A stretch of 33,581 nucleotides of DNA from an uncultured Oscillospiraceae bacterium (GTDB lineage: Bacteria; Bacillota; Clostridia; Oscillospirales; Acutalibacteraceae). The stretch is from assembly GCA_958354085.1 (NCBI GenBank), contig CATWUX010000006.1, positions 1 to 33,581 of the forward strand. The letters are read 5' to 3'. Numbering within the stretch: position 1 is the stretch's first letter; the number at the start of each line of letters is the position of its first letter. Shown piece by piece: positions 15,829 through 24,347 of the stretch. Below the pieces are notes generated by a model. It was given only the letters and a program-made list of their open reading frames with translations. It ran no database searches and was not told the origin of the DNA. The translations under genes and the position numbers were made by a program.

Positions 15829-15857
15829 AGTATACGCGATAATCAAAAAAATTGCAA
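15829..15857 (-). promoter_or_regulatory. Sigma-A promoter of the pheST T-box operon
   Basis: TTGCAA (15857-15852) and TATACT (15834-15829) on the minus strand are 17 bp apart. Transcription would start near 15822, just before Stem I of the T-box. The -35 box is only 23 bp beyond the stop codon of the helicase gene, with no terminator between. Confidence 0.8.
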
Positions 15858-15880
15858 GCATTTTTGTGATTTTCCGCGTA

Positions 15881-18345
15881 CTATCCGCGTTTTTGCAATT
15901 GCGCAAAATTCGCCATGATCTTTTTGGTTCCGGCTTTTTCAAAGGCGATCGTCAGCAGATGGTCGTTTCCCATCGGTTTCACCGAAAGAATACGCCCTTC
16001 ACCGAACACTTTATGCCCGACCAAATCGCCTTCTTTCCAGCTGCCCGTTTTTGCCGGAGCCGCCGGATGTCCGGCGGCTGTACCGAACGCTTGGCGGGAA
16101 GCAATGGATTCCCGCCGCCCGGCACCGAAACCGGACGCAGCATGCTCTGCCGGACGGGAAACCGGCGCCATCGGTTTCGGCGCCGAAACTCCGCCGGTCA
16201 CCGCACCGCCAAAACTGCCGAATGTACCGGTAAAAGCTCTTGCCCTGTCGTGCACATCCAGCAGTTTATCCGGAATGTCTCCAAGAAAACGGGACGGACG
16301 ATTGCGGGTTGTCTGCCCATACAGCATACGGCTTTTGGAATTGGTGATATACAGAAGCTCTTTGGCGCGTGTGATCGCCACATAACACAGACGGCGATCC
16401 TCCTCCATATCCTCCGGATTATAAATCGTCTGCATGCCGGGGAAAATCCCGTCCTCAAATCCCGGCAAAAACACCACCGGGAATTCCAGCCCTTTGGCAG
16501 CGTGCATTGTCATGAGAATGACCGTATCCGCGGACGCATCGTAGTTATCCACATCGGTCATGAGCGCGGCTTCCTCTAAGAACCCGGAAAGCTCCGGAAA
16601 ATCCTCGTTGGAATTGTTTTCGTAATCCTGTATGGACGAGGCCAACTCGTTCAAGTTCTCTACGCGTCCTGCCTCCGTCTCTCCCAACTGCTCCCACATG
16701 GCGAGATAGCCGGTCGTTTCCAGCATTGTGCGATACAAAGCGTGCACGCTGTTCTCCGGATCCTCGTTCATCTCCCGCAAGCGGTCAATGATTGCTGTAA
16801 ACTGTTTCAACTTCATGGACGCGCGGCTGAGCGACGGATAGTCCTCCGCATGAGCAATCACCTCATACAGAGACAGATTGAGTCCTTCCGCGATTGCCGC
16901 TGCGTTATCCATGGTTGTCTCCCCGATACCGCGTTTCGGTTCGTTGATGATCCGCCGCAAACTGACACTGTCATCCGGATTGTTGATCACACGCAGATAA
17001 GCCATGGCATCGCGCACTTCTTTGGTATCGAAAAAACGATGTCCGCCGATGATACGGTACGGCACACCGCTTTTTACCAGCGCGCGCTCGATCGAGTTGG
17101 ACTGAGCGTTCGCCCGGTACAGCACCGCAAAATCGCTGTACCGCCGCCCGTCGCTGACGCCATCCAAGATTTTATCCGCGATAAAGCGCCCTTCCTCGTC
17201 CTCGTTATCCAGCGTATGTAGCTGCAGCTTATCCCCCTCCGGGTTCTGTGTCCACAGGGTTTTGCCTTTTCGTCCCTTGTTTTTTTCGATCACCGCGTTG
17301 GCGGCATTTAAAATATTCTGCGTCGAACGATAATTTTGCTCCAAACGGATGACCGTACAACCGCGGAATTCATCCTCAAAATTCAAAATATTTTCAATCG
17401 TCGCGCCCCGAAATTTGTAAATGCTCTGGTCGTCGTCGCCCACCACGCACAGATTGCCGCTGCGCTCCGCCAACAAACTGATCAGCTTGTATTGCGCGTG
17501 GTTGGTATCCTGATACTCGTCCACCATCAGATAGCGGTATCGCTTCTGATAGCGTTCCAGCACGTCGGGACATTCCATAAACAGCTGAACCGTTTTACAA
17601 AGCAGGTCGTCAAAATCGACGGCGTCCGCCTCTTTCAGCCGCCGCTGATAGAGTTTATAGCATTCCGCTACTTTTTTCAGCCGAAAATCGCTGCCGGCCT
17701 GCGCTGCAAATTCCTCCGGTGACAGCAAGCTGTCCTTGGCGCGCCCGATTTCACCGAGAATCGCCTTATGCGGCAGTACCTTTTCTTCAATGTTCAGCGT
17801 CTTCATGCATTCCTTTATCAGGCGGCAGCTATCGTCGGTATCATAGATCGTGAAGTGCGAAGAGTAGCCCAGCCGCTCGCCGTCCCGCCTTAAAATGCGG
17901 GCGCAAAAAGAATGGAAGGTACTGGCCATGACCTCGTTGCCGTCCTCCCCCAACATCCGTGTCAGCCTTTCTTTTAATTCGCCGGCCGCTTTGTTGGTGA
18001 AGGTAATAGCCAATATCTGCCATGCAGGGCAGGGAGAGACCGCGCACAACTCCACGAGGCGCCCTTCGGCCGCCGCACGTCCTTCGGCACAGTCGTGCAG
18101 CAGCGCCATATCCGCCTCGGAAACGGCAGCCGGAATCTCCTGACTGGCATAGCCGTGTCCGTATTTCACTATATTGGCGATTCGGTTGACCAGAACCGTA
18201 GTTTTCCGCTGCCCGCGCCGGCCAGAATCAACAGCGGCCCGTCCGTATGAAACACAGCACGGCGCTGCATATCGTTCATGCGGGCAAAATCCCGTTCAAT
18301 GATCCGGCGGCGAAGCGACAAAAATTCATTTTGATAATCAGCCAT
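15881..18345 (-). CDS. pcrA: PcrA/UvrD-type DNA helicase, frameshifted within Walker A
   Basis: This superfamily 1 helicase, used in repair and replication, is complete except for a one-base frame break. From the ATG at 18345 the frame reads MADYQNEFLSL to GPLLILAGAGSGK, then shifts and stops at TAG about ten codons later. Adding one A to the AAAA run at 18205-18202 restores GAGSGKTTVLVNRIANIVKYGHG and joins the long frame (18169-15881). That frame holds motifs Ia (ITFTNKAAGELKERL), II (VDEYQDTN), III (VGDDDQSIYKFRGA), IV (LEQNYRST), V (MTMHAAKGLEF), VI (VAITRAKE) and the C-terminal PcrA Tudor-like tail. The helicase is normally essential in Firmicutes, so a sequencing error in the homopolymer is the likeliest cause; true loss or ribosomal slippage are alternatives. 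Confidence 0.93.
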
Positions 18346-18369
18346 AGTCTCCCAACCCTTTCCGGTTGC

Positions 18370-18398
18370 AAAAAAGAGCCGCCCCGGTGACCACCGGG
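18370..18398 (-). terminator. GC-rich hairpin with T-run after the decarboxylase beta gene
   Basis: On the minus strand CCCGGTG (18398-18392) pairs with CACCGGG (18389-18383) over a 2-nt loop, with weaker pairing outside, then GCGGCTC and six Ts (18375-18370). It ends the oadG-oadB unit. It lies only 25-53 bp before the helicase start, so it is also in front of that gene. Confidence 0.75.
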
Positions 18399-18454
18399 AC
18401 TGTTCCCGCGGGCATCACAAGGGCGACCCCTTTTACCGTTTCACAATCTGATCT

Positions 18455-19741
18455 TTAACCGAACAACGACAGCAGCACGCCGGCCGCCACGGCGGAACCG
18501 ATAACGCCAGCCACGTTCGGGCCCATGGCGTGCATGAGCAGGAAGTTGCTGGGGTTCTCCTGCTGACCGACCTTTTGTGCCACACGCGCCGCCATCGGAA
18601 CAGCCGACACGCCGGCTGAACCGATCAACGGATTGACCTTTCCCTTGGTCGCAATATACATCAGCTTACCGAACAGAACGCCGCCTGCCGTACCGATGCA
18701 GAAAGCTATCAGGCCCAGACCGATAATCAACAACGTTTTGACCTGCAAGAACGTATTGGCATTTGCCGTTGCACCGACCGTCACGCCGAGCATGATGGTC
18801 ACAATGTTCATCAGCTCGTTCTGCGCCGTCTTGGTGATGCGCTCCACCACACCACTCTCGCGGAACAGGTTGCCGAGCATCAGCATACCGATCAGCGGCG
18901 CCGCGCTGGGCAGCAGTAGCACGCACAGCAGCGTTACGATAATCGGGAACAGGATCTTTTCCGTCTTGGATACCACACGCAGCTGCTCCATTTTGACCAT
19001 CCGCTCTTTCTTGGTCGTAAGCGCGCGCATGATCGGCGGCTGGATAATCGGCACCAGCGCCATATAGGAATACGCGGCAACCGCAATGGAGCCAAGCAGA
19101 TGCGGCGCCAATTGAGCCGTCAGATAAATCGCGGTCGGACCGTCCGCACCGCCGATGATAGCGATCGAGGCAGCCTCTTTCGCCGTAAAGGTAACCGCTT
19201 CAATGCCGGTAAGTCCCAGCGCACTCGCACCGAAGAACGTAGCAAAAATGCCCAACTGCGCCGCGGCGCCGAGCAAAAAGCTCTTGGGATTGGAAATCAG
19301 CGGGCCGAAATCGGTCATACAACCGATACCGAGGAAAATAAGCGGCGGATAAATGCCAAACTTCACGCCCTGATACAAATACCACATCAGGCCGCCATTT
19401 TCAAAGTGCTGCCAGTAATACTGGCCGTTCAGCTCCAAAACGGGATATACCTGATCGAAAATCCCCTGCGTCATATGTTCCAGCTCCGCAGCCGTGAGCG
19501 GTACCAAAGAATTCATCTGCGGATCCATGATTTTTCCGAGCGGCAGGTTGACCAGCAGCATGCCGAACGCAATCGGCAGCAGAAGAAGCGGCTCAAACTG
19601 TTTCTTGATTGCCAGATACATCAGGACACAGGCAACGCCAATCATGATCAGATTTTTCCAGCCGCCATTTTGGAAGTTAAACAATTGTGCAAAACCGGAT
19701 TCGTTCCAAAGCTGCACAATAGCCGTCCATAAAGCCTCCAT
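18455..19741 (-). CDS. Sodium-pumping decarboxylase, beta subunit
   Basis: The protein has 428 residues and is very hydrophobic, with about nine or more membrane spans. It matches the beta subunits of oxaloacetate, methylmalonyl-CoA and glutaconyl-CoA decarboxylases (OadB/MmdB/GcdB), including GGADGPTAIYLTAQLAPHLLGSIAVAAYSYMALVPIIQPPIMR and the C-terminal NPLIGSAGVSAVPMAARVAQKVGQQENPSNFLLMHAMGPNVAGVIGSAVAAG. This subunit decarboxylates carboxybiotin and exports Na+. It lies 38 bp after the gamma-type gene. The carboxyltransferase and biotin-carrier subunits are not in this window, so the substrate cannot be assigned. Confidence 0.95.
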   Translation of the reverse strand: MEALWTAIVQLWNESGFAQLFNFQNGGWKNLIMIGVACVLMYLAIKKQFEPLLLLPIAFGMLLVNLPLGKIMDPQMNSLVPLTAAELEHMTQGIFDQVYPVLELNGQYYWQHFENGGLMWYLYQGVKFGIYPPLIFLGIGCMTDFGPLISNPKSFLLGAAAQLGIFATFFGASALGLTGIEAVTFTAKEAASIAIIGGADGPTAIYLTAQLAPHLLGSIAVAAYSYMALVPIIQPPIMRALTTKKERMVKMEQLRVVSKTEKILFPIIVTLLCVLLLPSAAPLIGMLMLGNLFRESGVVERITKTAQNELMNIVTIMLGVTVGATANANTFLQVKTLLIIGLGLIAFCIGTAGGVLFGKLMYIATKGKVNPLIGSAGVSAVPMAARVAQKVGQQENPSNFLLMHAMGPNVAGVIGSAVAAGVLLSLFG

Positions 19742-19779
19742 TTTTGATTCGTCCTTTCTGGTTACGCGTAATGTATGGA

Positions 19780-20211
19780 TTAAAAGGGTCTGGTATTCTC
19801 AGCAAGGCCGGCGGATGCCCAAACCGGACGCTCTCCGCGCGCACGGCTGACGCTGCGCACAGCATAACGCTTACCGTCCGTTGACATAGCCGCAACAGCA
19901 GCTGCAATCACGGCGACAACCTCTTCCGGAATCCCGCTCTGTACGACCGGTGCCTTCGCGGCTGTCGGCATGGGAGCGGGCGCCGCTACCTTGGGCTGTG
20001 CAGGAGCAGCGGCAGGGGGCGTTGCCTTTTTCTTTTCTCCTCTGCTTCCGGACATGACGACACCGAATAACCAGAACAGCACCGTCAGCAATATCAATAC
20101 GGAAAATACAACCGTCACGCCGATCAGCACGGTCATACCGGCATCGCCCAGCAGCTTGCCGACATCCACGGAAACAGCCTCGGCGGCTTTTCCATACATC
20201 GCTGCATTCAT
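19780..20211 (-). CDS. Sodium-pumping decarboxylase, gamma/delta-type subunit
   Basis: The protein has 143 residues. One membrane helix (about residues 26-50, MTVLIGVTVVFSVLILLTVLFWLFG) is followed by a basic turn, an Ala/Pro-rich linker (about 62-90) and a conserved tail, IPEEVVAVIAAAVAAMSTDGKRYAVRSVSRARGERPVWASAGLAENTRPF, as in OadG/MmdD proteins. This subunit anchors and assembles the complex. I chose the ATG at 20211 because AGGG is 8 nt upstream; a longer frame to 20274 lacks a good site. It is the first gene of the pair and probably has a promoter at 20303-20331. Confidence 0.9.
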   Translation of the reverse strand: MNAAMYGKAAEAVSVDVGKLLGDAGMTVLIGVTVVFSVLILLTVLFWLFGVVMSGSRGEKKKATPPAAAPAQPKVAAPAPMPTAAKAPVVQSGIPEEVVAVIAAAVAAMSTDGKRYAVRSVSRARGERPVWASAGLAENTRPF

Positions 20212-20302
20212 CACCATAACCCTCATACTTCCTTCATTCAGAGTTTGCGGCAGGAGATTCACCAGAAAACCCAAATCCTACCCAGTTTACAATTTGTGCA
20301 TA

Positions 20303-20331
20303 ATTATAGCGCAAATCACGCGTAAATGCAA
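20303..20331 (-). promoter_or_regulatory. Probable promoter of the decarboxylase subunit genes
   Basis: On the minus strand a consensus TATAAT (20308-20303) is preceded at 17 bp by TTGCAT (20331-20326), a moderate -35. The 311-bp gap between the gamma-subunit gene and the phosphoglycerate mutase holds this and a plus-strand promoter (20448-20476); nothing else was recognised there. Confidence 0.6.
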
Positions 20332-20447
20332 TCGTTCTTGAAAAAATAGCCGCATAGAATATTTTTCTCTTTTTCCTATAGTTTTAGCCAAAATGCAAAA
20401 GGAAATGCGGCAGTCACAACTATCCTCCGATACGCCGTCAGTTTTGC

Positions 20448-20476
20448 TTGCAATTATGCTTAAAAATCGATATAAT
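20448..20476 (+). promoter_or_regulatory. Promoter of the phosphoglycerate mutase gene
   Basis: TTGCAA (20448-20453) and a consensus TATAAT (20471-20476) are 17 bp apart, giving a start near 20483 and a leader of about 40 nt before the ATG at 20523. Confidence 0.7.
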
Positions 20477-20522
20477 AGGAAAAAAACAGGGAATTTTTGC
20501 AAACCGGAAAGGCATGATCGGC

Positions 20523-21734
20523 ATGAAACACATCATTTTACTCTGCGATGGTATGGCAGACACCCCCTGCGCGGAGCTTGGAAACCAAACGCCTATGGAA
20601 AAAGCCTGCAAACCTTCCATGGACACGCTGGCATCGAAAAGCGAGATTGGGCTGGTACGTACGGTGGAGGGCGGTATGTCCCCCGGCAGCGACGTTGCCA
20701 ACCTCGCGGTTCTCGGATATGACGCACAGCTTTGCTATACCGGCCGCTCCCCCTTGGAGGCTGCCAACATCGGCATTGAACTGGCGGACGACGATGTCGC
20801 ATTTCGCTGCAATTTAGTGACGCTTTCCGCGGAGGAGCCGTATGAAAGCAAGACGATTCTGGACTATTGCGCCGGTGATATCCACACGCGCGATGCGGAC
20901 GAAATCGTGAAAACGCTGCAAACGGCCTTTGGCGGCGGCGCTTTTGATTTTTATACCGGCACGGCTTACCGTCACTGCCTTGTCTGGCACGGCGGCAAAA
21001 CGGCGCTGGGCAAGCTGACGCCCCCTCACGATATTACCGGACGGGTCATCGGCGAATATCTGCCGCTGCATCCGGACGCAGCTCCGCTGCTGGACATGAT
21101 GAAACGCAGCGCCGTTCTGTTGGCGGATCATCCGGTCAACCGCCGCCGCATCGCGGACGGTTTGCCGCCCGCAAATGCGATTTGGCTGTGGGGGCAAGGA
21201 AAACGTCCGCAGCTGGACAATTTCTTCGCCAAAAACGGTGTAAAGGCCTCGATGGTATCGGCAGTCGATCTTCTGAAGGGGATCGGCCGTCTGGCCGGTA
21301 TGCACGTATGCGATGTTCCCGGCGCGACCGGCTATATCGATACGAACTATGAGGGCAAGCGGCAGGCGGCTTTGGAGGAACTGAAAGCCGGACAGGATCT
21401 GGTCTATATTCATGTGGAAGCGCCGGATGAGTGCGGACACCGCGGTGAAGTATTGAACAAAGTAAAAGCTATCGAGGATATTGACCGCCGTATTTTGCAG
21501 CCACTGCTGAAAGAAGTGGCCGCGATGGGCGACTTTGATGTGCTGATCCTGCCGGATCACCCCACGCCGTTGGCGATCCGCACACATGCGTCCGATCCCG
21601 TTCCCTATCTGCTCTACCGCAGCTACGCGGAAACGGACAGCGGTGTAACGGCTTTCACGGAAAAAGCCGCCCGTGCGGTCGGAAAACTGGTCGAACCCGG
21701 CTATACGCTGCTGGCGCATATGCTTCGTCCGTAA
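20523..21734 (+). CDS. apgM: Cofactor-independent phosphoglycerate mutase, archaeal (ApgM) type
   Basis: The protein has 403 residues and interconverts 3- and 2-phosphoglycerate without 2,3-bisphosphoglycerate. It belongs to the alkaline-phosphatase superfamily: metal ligand Asp in ILLCDGMADTP, the probable phospho-serine in MSPGSDVANLAVLGYD, GRSPLEAANIGI, and C-terminal metal ligands in HVEAPDECGHRGE and VLILPDHPTP. The ATG at 20523 is preferred because AAAGG is about 10 nt upstream; the ATG at 20514 is too close to it. This archaeal-type enzyme is also found in many Clostridia, sometimes beside threonine-biosynthesis genes, which are not seen here. It stands alone between divergent and terminator signals. 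Confidence 0.92.
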   Translation: MKHIILLCDGMADTPCAELGNQTPMEKACKPSMDTLASKSEIGLVRTVEGGMSPGSDVANLAVLGYDAQLCYTGRSPLEAANIGIELADDDVAFRCNLVTLSAEEPYESKTILDYCAGDIHTRDADEIVKTLQTAFGGGAFDFYTGTAYRHCLVWHGGKTALGKLTPPHDITGRVIGEYLPLHPDAAPLLDMMKRSAVLLADHPVNRRRIADGLPPANAIWLWGQGKRPQLDNFFAKNGVKASMVSAVDLLKGIGRLAGMHVCDVPGATGYIDTNYEGKRQAALEELKAGQDLVYIHVEAPDECGHRGEVLNKVKAIEDIDRRILQPLLKEVAAMGDFDVLILPDHPTPLAIRTHASDPVPYLLYRSYAETDSGVTAFTEKAARAVGKLVEPGYTLLAHMLRP

Positions 21735-21739
21735 TCCCG

Positions 21740-21767
21740 CCCCTGCCGTTTTTCGGCAGGGGTCTTT
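21740..21767 (+). terminator. Intrinsic terminator of the phosphoglycerate mutase gene
   Basis: A perfect 9-bp GC-rich stem (21740-21748 with 21754-21762) closes a 5-nt T loop and is followed by TCTTT. It begins 6 bp after the stop codon. Confidence 0.85.
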
Positions 21768-21833
21768 CGCGCACGCTCCGTCGGTGAATAAGCCAAGACA
21801 CCGGTGGAACACTAGCCTAAAAGGTGGTGTGCT

Positions 21834-24347
21834 ATGAAACAACAATTTGATGTCGGCGGTATGACGTGCAGCGCCTGCAGCGCGCACGTGGAGAAAAGCG
21901 TAGGCAAACTGTCCGGCGTGCGGCAGGTCAATGTGCAGCTTTTACAAAACCGCATGACCGTCGTATACGATGCCCCCGCCGATCCCGCGTCTATTATACA
22001 GGCGGTCGAGCAGGCGGGCTACACGGCCGCTGTGCATACGGAGGGGCAAAACGCCGCTGCGGAAAAGCGGCAGGAGGATCCGGACGAAAATGCGCGCGCG
22101 ATGAAACGGCATTTCTGGATTTCCGTTGTTTTCTTGATCCCGCTGATGTACCTTTCCATGGGGCATATGGCAGGGTGGCCGCTGCCCTCCTTCTTTCACG
22201 GCACAGCAAACGGCATAACCTTTGCGTTCACACAGCTGCTGCTGACACTGCCGATTCTTTTGGTCAACCGGCACTATTTTAGCCGCGGCTTCCGTTCTCT
22301 GTTTAAGGGCGCGCCCAACATGGACACGCTGATCGCCATCGGCGCTTCTGCCGCCGTTGTATATGGCGTTGCCGCCATTTATGCTATCGGCTACGGCTTG
22401 GGACACGGCAACCAGGCGCTGGTGGAGCAATATTCCATGGATCTGTACTTTGAATCCGCCTCCATGATCCTGACACTGATCACCTTGGGAAAATATCTGG
22501 AGGCTCGCTCAAAAGGACGCACCTCCGACGCGATCTCCCGTCTGATCCATCTGGCGCCTAAGCAGGCAACCGTCCTGCGGGACGGCCAAGAACAGGAAAT
22601 TCCCGCGGAGCAGGTAGTCGCGGGCGATACCGTGATCGTTCGTTCAGGGCAGAGTATCCCGGTGGACGGCATCATTCTGGACGGCAGCGGTTCCATCGAC
22701 GAATCCGCACTGACCGGCGAAAGCCTGCCGGTGGATAAGCAAGCCGGCGATACCGTGATCGGGGCGACCATCAACACAACGGGCTATTTCCGTTTTCGCG
22801 CAACCAAGGTCGGCGCCGACACCGCGCTTGCACAAATCGTTCGGCTGGTAGAGGAAGCCTCTTCCTCCAAAGCGCCGATCGCCAAGCTGGCGGACAAGGT
22901 CAGCGGCGTTTTTGTGCCGATTGTGCTGACCATCGCGGTTCTGGCAACCGTGGTGTGGCTGCTGCTGGGCGCACCGTTTTCCTTTGCCCTGTCTATCGGT
23001 ATCGCCGTATTGGTGATCTCCTGTCCCTGTGCGCTGGGTTTGGCTACACCGACCGCGATTATGGTGGGCACCGGCAAAGGCGCCGAGCACGGCATTCTGA
23101 TCAAATCCGCGGAAAGTCTGGAAACCGCACATTCCATCCAAACCGTCGTGCTGGACAAGACCGGTACGATCACCGAGGGGAAACCGCGGGTGACCGATCT
23201 TCTTCCCGGTGACGGGGTGGACGAGCGATATCTGCTCACAATCGCTGCCTCGTTGGAATCCGCTTCTGAACATCCGCTGGCACGCGCGGTAACCGCCTTC
23301 GCGCAGGAACGCGGCATTTCTCTTCTGCCGATCCGCGACTATCAGGCAATCGCCGGGCAGGGGATTCGCGGCACGTTGGAGGGGAAAATGGTGTGTGCCG
23401 GCAACCGGCGCATGATGGAGGAAAACGGCGTGGAGCTGCACGGCTTGGATGAACGTGCGCAAACACTCGCGCAGGCAGGAAAAACGCCGCTGTTTTTCAG
23501 CCGGGGGAATCAACTGCTTGGCATCCTCGCTCTTGCCGATGTGGTAAAACCGACCAGTGCGCAGGCGATTGCCGAATTAGAGGCAATGGGTATCGACGTG
23601 GTGATGCTCACCGGCGACAACGCCCGCACCGCCGAAGCGATCCGCAAGCAGCTGAACATTACCCGCGCGGTCGCCGAGGTGCTGCCGCCCGACAAAGAAC
23701 AGGAGATCCGACAGTTGCAGGAAGCCGGCAAAACGGTCGCCATGATCGGCGACGGCATCAATGACGCGCCGGCGCTTGCGCGTGCGGACGTGGGAATCGC
23801 CATCGGCGCCGGTACGGATGTCGCGATCGAATCCGCCGATATCGTGCTGATGAAAAGCGATCTGCTGGATGCGGTCACCGCCATTCAGCTGAGCAAAGCG
23901 GTGCTGCGCAACATCCGGCAAAATCTGTTCTGGGCGTTTTTTTATAATATGTTGGGTATTCCGCTTGCCGCCGGCGTCTTTTTTTCGGTACTCGGCTGGA
24001 AGCTGAACCCCATGTTTGCCGCTGCCGCCATGAGCTTCAGTTCGGTATTCGTAGTCGGCAACGCCTTGCGGCTGCGCCGATTCCGTCCGCATTTTATGAA
24101 AAAAACAAATTTGTCCCCATCGAAAGGAGTCCTTCCCATGACCAAATGTATCCAAGTAACCGGTATGTCCTGCGGGCATTGTACAGCACGCGTGGAAGCC
24201 GCGCTCAATCAGCTGGAAGGCGTCACCGCCAAGGCCGATCTGGAAAAAGGCTGTGTAGTGGTTATCCTGCAATCCCCGGTGGACGACGCTGTGCTTCGGC
24301 GCGCTATTCAGGATGCCGGCTATGAACCGGGAGAGATCCATGAATAA
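21834..24347 (+). CDS. copA: Copper P1B-type ATPase with C-terminal CopZ-like domain fused in frame
   Basis: The protein has 837 residues. An N-terminal heavy-metal-binding domain (GMTCSAC, Cys 12 and 15) is followed by paired membrane helices, the actuator loop with TGES, the ion-binding CPC motif (ISCPCALGLATPTAIMVGTGKGAEHGILIK), the phosphorylation motif DKTGT, SEHPLARAV and the hinge GDGINDAPALARADVGIAIGAGTDVAIESADIVLM. This is the Cu+-exporting subgroup. After the last helix a short linker runs directly into a second metal-binding domain (GMSCGHC, residues 769-837) that looks like the chaperone CopZ. No copper repressor (CsoR or CopY) is nearby. The next MATE gene overlaps the stop by 8 nt. 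Confidence 0.95.
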   Translation: MKQQFDVGGMTCSACSAHVEKSVGKLSGVRQVNVQLLQNRMTVVYDAPADPASIIQAVEQAGYTAAVHTEGQNAAAEKRQEDPDENARAMKRHFWISVVFLIPLMYLSMGHMAGWPLPSFFHGTANGITFAFTQLLLTLPILLVNRHYFSRGFRSLFKGAPNMDTLIAIGASAAVVYGVAAIYAIGYGLGHGNQALVEQYSMDLYFESASMILTLITLGKYLEARSKGRTSDAISRLIHLAPKQATVLRDGQEQEIPAEQVVAGDTVIVRSGQSIPVDGIILDGSGSIDESALTGESLPVDKQAGDTVIGATINTTGYFRFRATKVGADTALAQIVRLVEEASSSKAPIAKLADKVSGVFVPIVLTIAVLATVVWLLLGAPFSFALSIGIAVLVISCPCALGLATPTAIMVGTGKGAEHGILIKSAESLETAHSIQTVVLDKTGTITEGKPRVTDLLPGDGVDERYLLTIAASLESASEHPLARAVTAFAQERGISLLPIRDYQAIAGQGIRGTLEGKMVCAGNRRMMEENGVELHGLDERAQTLAQAGKTPLFFSRGNQLLGILALADVVKPTSAQAIAELEAMGIDVVMLTGDNARTAEAIRKQLNITRAVAEVLPPDKEQEIRQLQEAGKTVAMIGDGINDAPALARADVGIAIGAGTDVAIESADIVLMKSDLLDAVTAIQLSKAVLRNIRQNLFWAFFYNMLGIPLAAGVFFSVLGWKLNPMFAAAAMSFSSVFVVGNALRLRRFRPHFMKKTNLSPSKGVLPMTKCIQVTGMSCGHCTARVEAALNQLEGVTAKADLEKGCVVVILQSPVDDAVLRRAIQDAGYEPGEIHE
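24138..24347 (+). CDS. copZ: Possible internally initiated CopZ-like copper chaperone
   Basis: Inside copA, in the same frame, an ATG at 24138 is preceded by AAAGGAG (24123-24129) with an 8-nt spacer, an excellent ribosome binding site. The product would have 69 residues, MTKCIQVTGMSCGHCTARVEAALNQLEGV to the copA stop, which is the exact size and layout of free CopZ chaperones (Cys pair at 11 and 14). The site suggests that copA and copZ were once separate adjacent genes and that the stop between them was lost, leaving both a fused and a free form. Production of the free form is inference. Confidence 0.6.
   Translation: MTKCIQVTGMSCGHCTARVEAALNQLEGVTAKADLEKGCVVVILQSPVDDAVLRRAIQDAGYEPGEIHE

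Noticed and set aside
20814..21887. Long minus-strand open frame over the phosphoglycerate mutase gene
   Set aside because: It is antisense to a clear enzyme, has no recognisable motif and no good ribosome binding site.
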